Shown piece by piece: positions 60,712 through 64,000 of a stretch of 64,000 bases of DNA. Location of the stretch: the NCBI GenBank assembly GCA_902490335.1, contig CABUDL010000003.1, positions 58,929 through 122,928 of the forward strand. Direction: 5' to 3'. The DNA comes from an uncultured Clostridium sp. (GTDB taxonomy: Bacteria; Bacillota; Clostridia; Oscillospirales; Ruminococcaceae). Made by a program: the position numbers and the translations under genes. Numbering within the stretch: position 1 is the first letter of the stretch; every line of letters starts with the position of its first letter. The notes below the pieces were generated by a model. It was not told the origin of the DNA. It saw only the letters and a list, made by a program, of their open reading frames with translations, and did no database searches.

Positions 60712-61137
60712 ATGAAAAAATTTGCACTTGTTGCCCTGCTGGGCGCCGCAGCAGCCGGAGCCGCCGCTGTATGCGTAAAAGTTATCAAGGACCGTAAAAA
60801 CAATATGGACGCCGATTACACCGAATGTCCCTGCGAGGGTGAAAATCCACCGGCAGAAAAAAACGAAGAGAAAACCGCAGAGCCGGAACAGGAGCCGGTA
60901 TCCGAAGCCTTTTATGAAGAAAATGCACCGGAGGAAGGCTGCTGCGAAAGCTGCGAGGAAAGTTGCTGCACCGAACAGCCTTGTGAAGAGTGCTGTGAAG
61001 CCTGTGCAGAGCAGACCTGCGAAAGCTGCGAGGAAACCTGTGCAGAGCAGACCTGCGAAAGCTGCGAGGAAACCTGTGCAGAACAGCCTGTCGAGGACGC
61101 TGAAAGCGACCACGAGACCGACAAAGAAACCATCTAA
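60712..61137 (+). CDS. Membrane-anchored cysteine/glutamate-rich repeat protein
   Basis: A 141-residue protein that I do not recognise. An N-terminal hydrophobic segment (about 4-25, alanine-rich) is followed by a basic stop-transfer (KVIKDRKN), an acidic linker, and a cysteine-rich region (about 72-123) with 15 Cys in some 50 residues, mostly as CESCEE and CC units. A 12-residue unit (CAEQTCESCEET) is repeated twice plus a partial copy, matching 36-bp DNA repeats from 61001. The composition suggests binding of soft metals or a disulfide-rich surface tether. ATG 60712 follows AAAGGGGG by 8 nt. Confidence 0.8.
   Translation: MKKFALVALLGAAAAGAAAVCVKVIKDRKNNMDADYTECPCEGENPPAEKNEEKTAEPEQEPVSEAFYEENAPEEGCCESCEESCCTEQPCEECCEACAEQTCESCEETCAEQTCESCEETCAEQPVEDAESDHETDKETI
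61001..61089 (+). repeat. 36-bp in-frame tandem repeat in the Cys-rich gene
   Basis: Two identical 36-bp units (61001-61036, 61037-61072) and a 17-bp partial third. The period is a multiple of three, so copy-number change lengthens the cysteine-rich region without breaking the frame. Confidence 0.9.
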
Positions 61138-61218
61138 CAAAAACAAAGCAAAAGGTGCCGCCGAAACTGGCTGCATTTTTTCTGGACAGAGAACGGTAAT
61201 ACAGAAAGGACGGGTAAA

Positions 61219-61944
61219 ATGATCTGGTATCTCGACCACAGTGCGATTGCGGTGGAAACCGACAGCCACCTGCTGCTGTTTGACCTGTTTGGCAAAACAC
61301 TCCAACCTCCAAAAGGGATGGGGCTGGAGGAAGGATTTGTAAACCCTGCCAAGCTCCAGGACAAGGATGTCATCATCTTTGTTTCCCACGGGCATCCCGA
61401 CCACTTTGACCCCGCTGTCTTCTCCCTGCGCGACAAGCTGGAGCGGGTACGCTTTGTCTTACCCGAAGAATTTGATGAAGTCTATCAGGGGGATTTATTC
61501 GCAAAATCCAACCAGATCTACCAGCTCCCTGATTTAAAGGTAACCACCTTCGAATCAACCGACATCGGACTGGCGTATCTGGTGGAAGTGGACGGCAAAC
61601 GCATTTACCACGCCGGAGATTTAAACTGGTGGCATTGGGAGGGCGAAGAAGAATTTAACCTCGATCAGGCAAACCGTTACCAGCAGCAGATACAGCTGCT
61701 GGCAGATGCACTGGACGGCAATCACCTCGACCTTGCCTGCATCCCGGTGGACCCGCGTTTACAGAGCTACTGTCTGCGCGGGCTGCTGGCGTTTGATAGT
61801 CGGGTATTTGCAAAAAACATTCTTCCTATCCACTTCTGGGGAGATTTTTCGGTGATGCAGATACTGCGCGACCGCCTTTCGCCCGAACTCTTTTCCCGCA
61901 TCCTAACAGTAGAACAGCCGGGAAGGGTCTGCGGCGATTGGTAA
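61219..61944 (+). CDS. Metallo-beta-lactamase-fold hydrolase
   Basis: A 241-residue MBL-fold protein with FVSHGHPDHFDP (HxHxDH) and the following IYHAGDLNWWHWEGE, which brings a metal His/Asp set. HFWGDF near the C-terminus gives the last His. Closer to the UlaG-like group of simple MBL proteins than to RNases; substrate unknown. ATG 61219 follows AGAAAGGACGGG. 81 bp after the Cys-rich gene, possibly cotranscribed. Confidence 0.85.
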   Translation: MIWYLDHSAIAVETDSHLLLFDLFGKTLQPPKGMGLEEGFVNPAKLQDKDVIIFVSHGHPDHFDPAVFSLRDKLERVRFVLPEEFDEVYQGDLFAKSNQIYQLPDLKVTTFESTDIGLAYLVEVDGKRIYHAGDLNWWHWEGEEEFNLDQANRYQQQIQLLADALDGNHLDLACIPVDPRLQSYCLRGLLAFDSRVFAKNILPIHFWGDFSVMQILRDRLSPELFSRILTVEQPGRVCGDW

Positions 61945-62022
61945 AAATGACGGCATCTGCATGCCTGCCTTCTGCTTGTAAGAGCTGTTGAAAAGAAAAA
62001 AAGAGGAGTAGAGAAAATAGAA

Positions 62023-63258
62023 TTGGACAAACAAACAATTAAAAAAATCATCGGGCTCATCAGCTTTGCCATTCTGCTCAGTTGGGGACTGAAAAACACC
62101 GAATTTATCAAAAGCCTGATTGCCCTTGCGCTGGGACTGCTTCAGCCCTTCCTGATAGGTGGTGTAATTGCCTTTGTGGTCAACGTCCCGATGCGGGCGT
62201 TGGAAAACACCTGCTTCATCAAGCCTTATCAGAAGCGCCTTGCCGCACAGGCAGCTGCCAAACCGGCAGGCAAAGGGAGCAAGGTCCCTGCCAAACCGCC
62301 CATCTGGTACCGCGCCAAACGTCCGCTCAGCCTGATTCTGAGCCTTCTGCTGGTCATCGGCATCATCGGGGTCGGAACTTTGATTGTTGTGCCGGAAACA
62401 ATCAGCAGCTTTTCTTCCATTGTCAATAATCTGCGCAATTTTCCACTGATGCTCAACCAATGGCTGGAGGAGCTGATGAACTGGATGCCGCAGGCGGCAG
62501 GGTGGCTGGAAGAGCTCACGCTGGATTTGGATTTGACCTCTATTGATTGGAGAGAGATTATCACCCAGGTGGTCAACTTCCTGCAAAATGGTGCAGGCAA
62601 CGTGTTAAACACCACCTTTACGGTAGCCAGCGGCATCTTCAACGGCATTGTCACCGGATTTTTGGCGATTGTCTTTTCCTTCTACCTGCTGATGAACAAA
62701 GAAAAGCTGGGCAGTCAGGCAAAACAGCTGCTGTACGCCCTGCTCAAAGAGCCGCATGCCGACTACCTGGTTCGGGTCGGTCAGATGACCAATCGCACCT
62801 TCTCCAAATTCCTTTCCGGTCAGTGTGTCGAAGCTGTCATCCTGGCAACCCTGTTCTTTGTCAGCATGAGCATCCTGCGCTTCCCGTACGCTATGATTAT
62901 CAGCACCTTGATTGCTTTCACCGCCCTCATCCCCGTCTTTGGCGCTTTCATCGGCTGTGTCGTCGGCGCCTTCCTCATCCTGCTGGTGGACCCGGTCCGC
63001 GCCTTCTGGTTTGTGGTGCTCTTCCTCTTCCTTCAGCAGTTTGAAGGAAACATCATCTACCCGCGCGTGGTCGGCAGCTCGGTTGGACTTCCTTCCATGT
63101 GGGTGCTGGTCGCTGTTACCCTCGGCGGCAGCATGATGGGCGTGCTGGGTATGCTGGTCTACATCCCGATGTTCTCGGTGTTCTACCGTTTGATTCGGGA
63201 AGCTGTTTCTGACCGTTTGAAAGCAAAGCAGGTCCCGGTCGAAAAATTCAGAAGCTAA
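62023..63258 (+). CDS. AI-2E family transporter (PerM/YtvI-like)
   Basis: A 411-residue membrane protein with about seven to eight membrane segments. Signatures are FLIGGVIAFVVNVPMRALE, a long extracytoplasmic loop (about 120-200), and the C-terminal VFGAFIGCVVGAFLILL and EGNIIYPRVVGSSVGL. The AI-2 export role shown for one member does not define the family; substrate unknown. The start is uncertain: TTG 62023 is 14 nt from GAGGAG, a long gap, while an in-frame ATA at 62017 would be better spaced. A terminator follows at once. Confidence 0.9.
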   Translation: MDKQTIKKIIGLISFAILLSWGLKNTEFIKSLIALALGLLQPFLIGGVIAFVVNVPMRALENTCFIKPYQKRLAAQAAAKPAGKGSKVPAKPPIWYRAKRPLSLILSLLLVIGIIGVGTLIVVPETISSFSSIVNNLRNFPLMLNQWLEELMNWMPQAAGWLEELTLDLDLTSIDWREIITQVVNFLQNGAGNVLNTTFTVASGIFNGIVTGFLAIVFSFYLLMNKEKLGSQAKQLLYALLKEPHADYLVRVGQMTNRTFSKFLSGQCVEAVILATLFFVSMSILRFPYAMIISTLIAFTALIPVFGAFIGCVVGAFLILLVDPVRAFWFVVLFLFLQQFEGNIIYPRVVGSSVGLPSMWVLVAVTLGGSMMGVLGMLVYIPMFSVFYRLIREAVSDRLKAKQVPVEKFRS

Positions 63259-63278
63259 GTCTGCAAAAAGAACAAAAC

Positions 63279-63322
63279 AGATAAAAGAGCTGTCCTCCGA
63301 TTGGAGGGCAGCTCTTTTATCT
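63279..63322. terminator. Terminator of the AI-2E family gene
   Basis: 20-bp stem (63279-63298 with 63303-63322; AGATAAAAGAGCTG outer part, one G-U) with a GATT loop. Convergent genes on both sides. Confidence 0.92.
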
Positions 63323-63336
63323 ATTTATCTATATCG

Positions 63337-63840
63337 CTACTTGGTCGGGAGAACTTCCCATTCCTTTTCCAGAAAGTCGCAGCCCGGCACCCGACATCGG
63401 CGGCAGAGGACCTTGACCTGCCCGGCGGCTGTATCGTCAGCATCGGTAAAGGCAACCCAGCCTGCCTCATACTCCTGCGGCGCTGTACAACTGTGGGCGA
63501 CTGCACATTCGGTGCTCTGACATTCAGCTTGTGTGCAATTCGGGCGAGCCGCAGGCTGACCACCTCTTCTGCAAGCATCCGGTCGACGATGATGTCGACC
63601 CTGTTGGTGACGAGCGGATTGACAATAATTCGTTTTATCTGCAAGTGACTCGGAATAGCGGCTGGTAAAGTCGTCGATTAGCTCACAGACAAGCTCATCC
63701 TGTAGCTGCGGGTCGGATAGATGCAGGTGAATCCTTCTGCTCTGACAAGACTGTTGCGCCTGTGCATTTCCGGCAACTGACAGAAGCAGGGTCAAAGAAG
63801 CCGCTGTCGCTGCAAGCAAAAGATGTTTACAAAATCTCAT
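63337..63840 (-). pseudogene. Frameshifted small exported protein
   Basis: An exported protein gene that seems to carry two compensating frameshifts. The 5' part (63840 to about 63645) encodes a signal peptide (MRFCKHLLLAATAASLTLLL, cleavage after AGNAQA) and a normal-looking domain to SRYSESLA. From there the good coding pattern (KRIIVNPLVTNRVDIIVD, high GC at third positions) runs in the neighbouring frame (63321-63644) to about 63540-63470, then returns to the first frame for the cysteine-containing end (VKVLCRRCRVPGCDF). The uninterrupted 167-residue frame contains an abnormal R/Q/H-rich middle. ATG 63840 has a good AAGGAG site. Family not recognised. Confidence 0.6.
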
Positions 63841-63909
63841 GGGATTTTCTCCTTCCTTTTCAGTGGTGTTTTACATTACACCTGTTTATTCACATCAAGT
63901 ATAACAAAA

Positions 63910-63934
63910 AAAGCGACTTATTGCAAGTCGCTTT
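63910..63934 (-). terminator. rRNA operon terminator
   Basis: AAAGCGACTT/AAGTCGCTTT (63910-63919, 63925-63934), loop ATTGC, with T7 on the minus strand, 8 bp after the 5S rRNA. Confidence 0.88.
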
Positions 63935-63942
63935 CAAAAGTG

Positions 63943-64000
63943 TTGGCACCGCTCTATTTTCCCGGGCAGTCACCCGCCAAGTATCTTCGACACTGATGAG
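63943..64000 (-). rRNA. rrf: 5S ribosomal RNA, 3' part
   Basis: On the minus strand the last 58 nt read CTCATCAGTGTCGAAGATAC, then CTTGGCGGGTGACTGCC and end GAGCGGTGCCAA, which is the 3' half of clostridial 5S rRNA. The gene continues beyond the window, so an rRNA operon enters from the right in minus orientation, with the 23S and 16S genes outside. Confidence 0.9.

Noticed and set aside
60607..61404. Hydrophobic minus-strand frame with phenylalanine/leucine-rich repeats
   Set aside because: It is the antisense of the Cys/Glu-rich repeat gene, which has a proper start, ribosome site and protein-like N-terminus.

Overview
The window looks like a chromosomal segment of a Gram-positive, endospore-lineage anaerobe of the class Clostridia, most likely Oscillospirales/Ruminococcaceae. 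The order is a fair inference; the family is a guess. The grounds are strong AGGAGG ribosome sites with many TTG starts, TTGACA-17-TATAAT type promoters, sporulation-lineage genes (bofA, ytfJ/gerW, scpAB with DUF2953), the Firmicutes cluster rnj-gdpP-rplI-dnaB-tilS-hpt-ftsH, Rex, a zinc-ribbon L28, c-di-AMP turnover and moderately GC-rich coding DNA. I see no phage, insertion sequence, integron or CRISPR array. This is mostly core genome, with a few odd pockets.

Layout. 1-6.2 kb: end of galT, a Nudix hydrolase, BofA-like protein, an acetyltransferase, RNase R and a TetM/EF-G-like GTPase. 6.3-10.9 kb: M20 peptidase, polyphosphate kinase, double-GNAT protein. 10.9-14.2 kb (minus): M50 protease, scpA, scpB, DUF2953, ytfJ. 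14.3-15.4 kb: rpmB, a YbjQ-type protein, then an intergenic unit with two tandem promoters and a strong terminator that I read as an undescribed small RNA. 15.5-25.8 kb (minus): the rnj-to-ftsH operon with a leader of about 300 nt. 25.8-29.4 kb: rnhA, then nifS-iscU-mnmA for sulfur transfer to Fe-S clusters and tRNA. 29.4-33.4 kb: three consecutive cyclophilin-type genes (the third degenerate) and diaminopropionate ammonia-lyase. 33.4-36.5 kb: DegV protein, acetyltransferase, and a Gate-domain membrane protein whose 3' end has expanded into a 57-bp tandem repeat. 36.6-42.5 kb: amino-acid ABC importer, DUF368 lipid-carrier translocase, glycosyltransferase plus flippase-like protein. 42.6-46.1 kb: Rex, UspA-like protein, alpha/beta hydrolase, FabG-type reductase, tRNA-Lys. 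46.2-56 kb: recG; then, on the minus strand, pncB, phospholipase C-like, TauE/SafE, HD protein, radical SAM protein, nagB, DUF4358 lipoprotein and SGNH hydrolase. 56-64 kb: tRNA-Leu, PepV dipeptidase, YitT, two RCK/TrkA proteins, a cysteine-rich acidic repeat protein, metallo-beta-lactamase-fold protein, AI-2E family permease, a frameshifted exported protein and the 3' end of a 5S rRNA gene from an rRNA operon entering from the right.

Functional themes are RNA processing (RNase R, RNase J, RNase HI, Hpt and TilS), chromosome segregation and replication (ScpAB, DnaB, RecG), cell-envelope lipid handling (DUF368, glycosyltransferase/flippase), redox and potassium/c-di-AMP signalling (Rex, GdpP, RCK proteins), and NAD and amino-sugar metabolism. 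The most promising undescribed element is the roughly 123-nt RNA at 15298-15420. Its apical loop holds TCCCCC, and TCCCCCTTT there is exactly complementary to the unusual AAAGGGGGA ribosome sites of RNase R and the SGNH hydrolase, and partly to others in this window.
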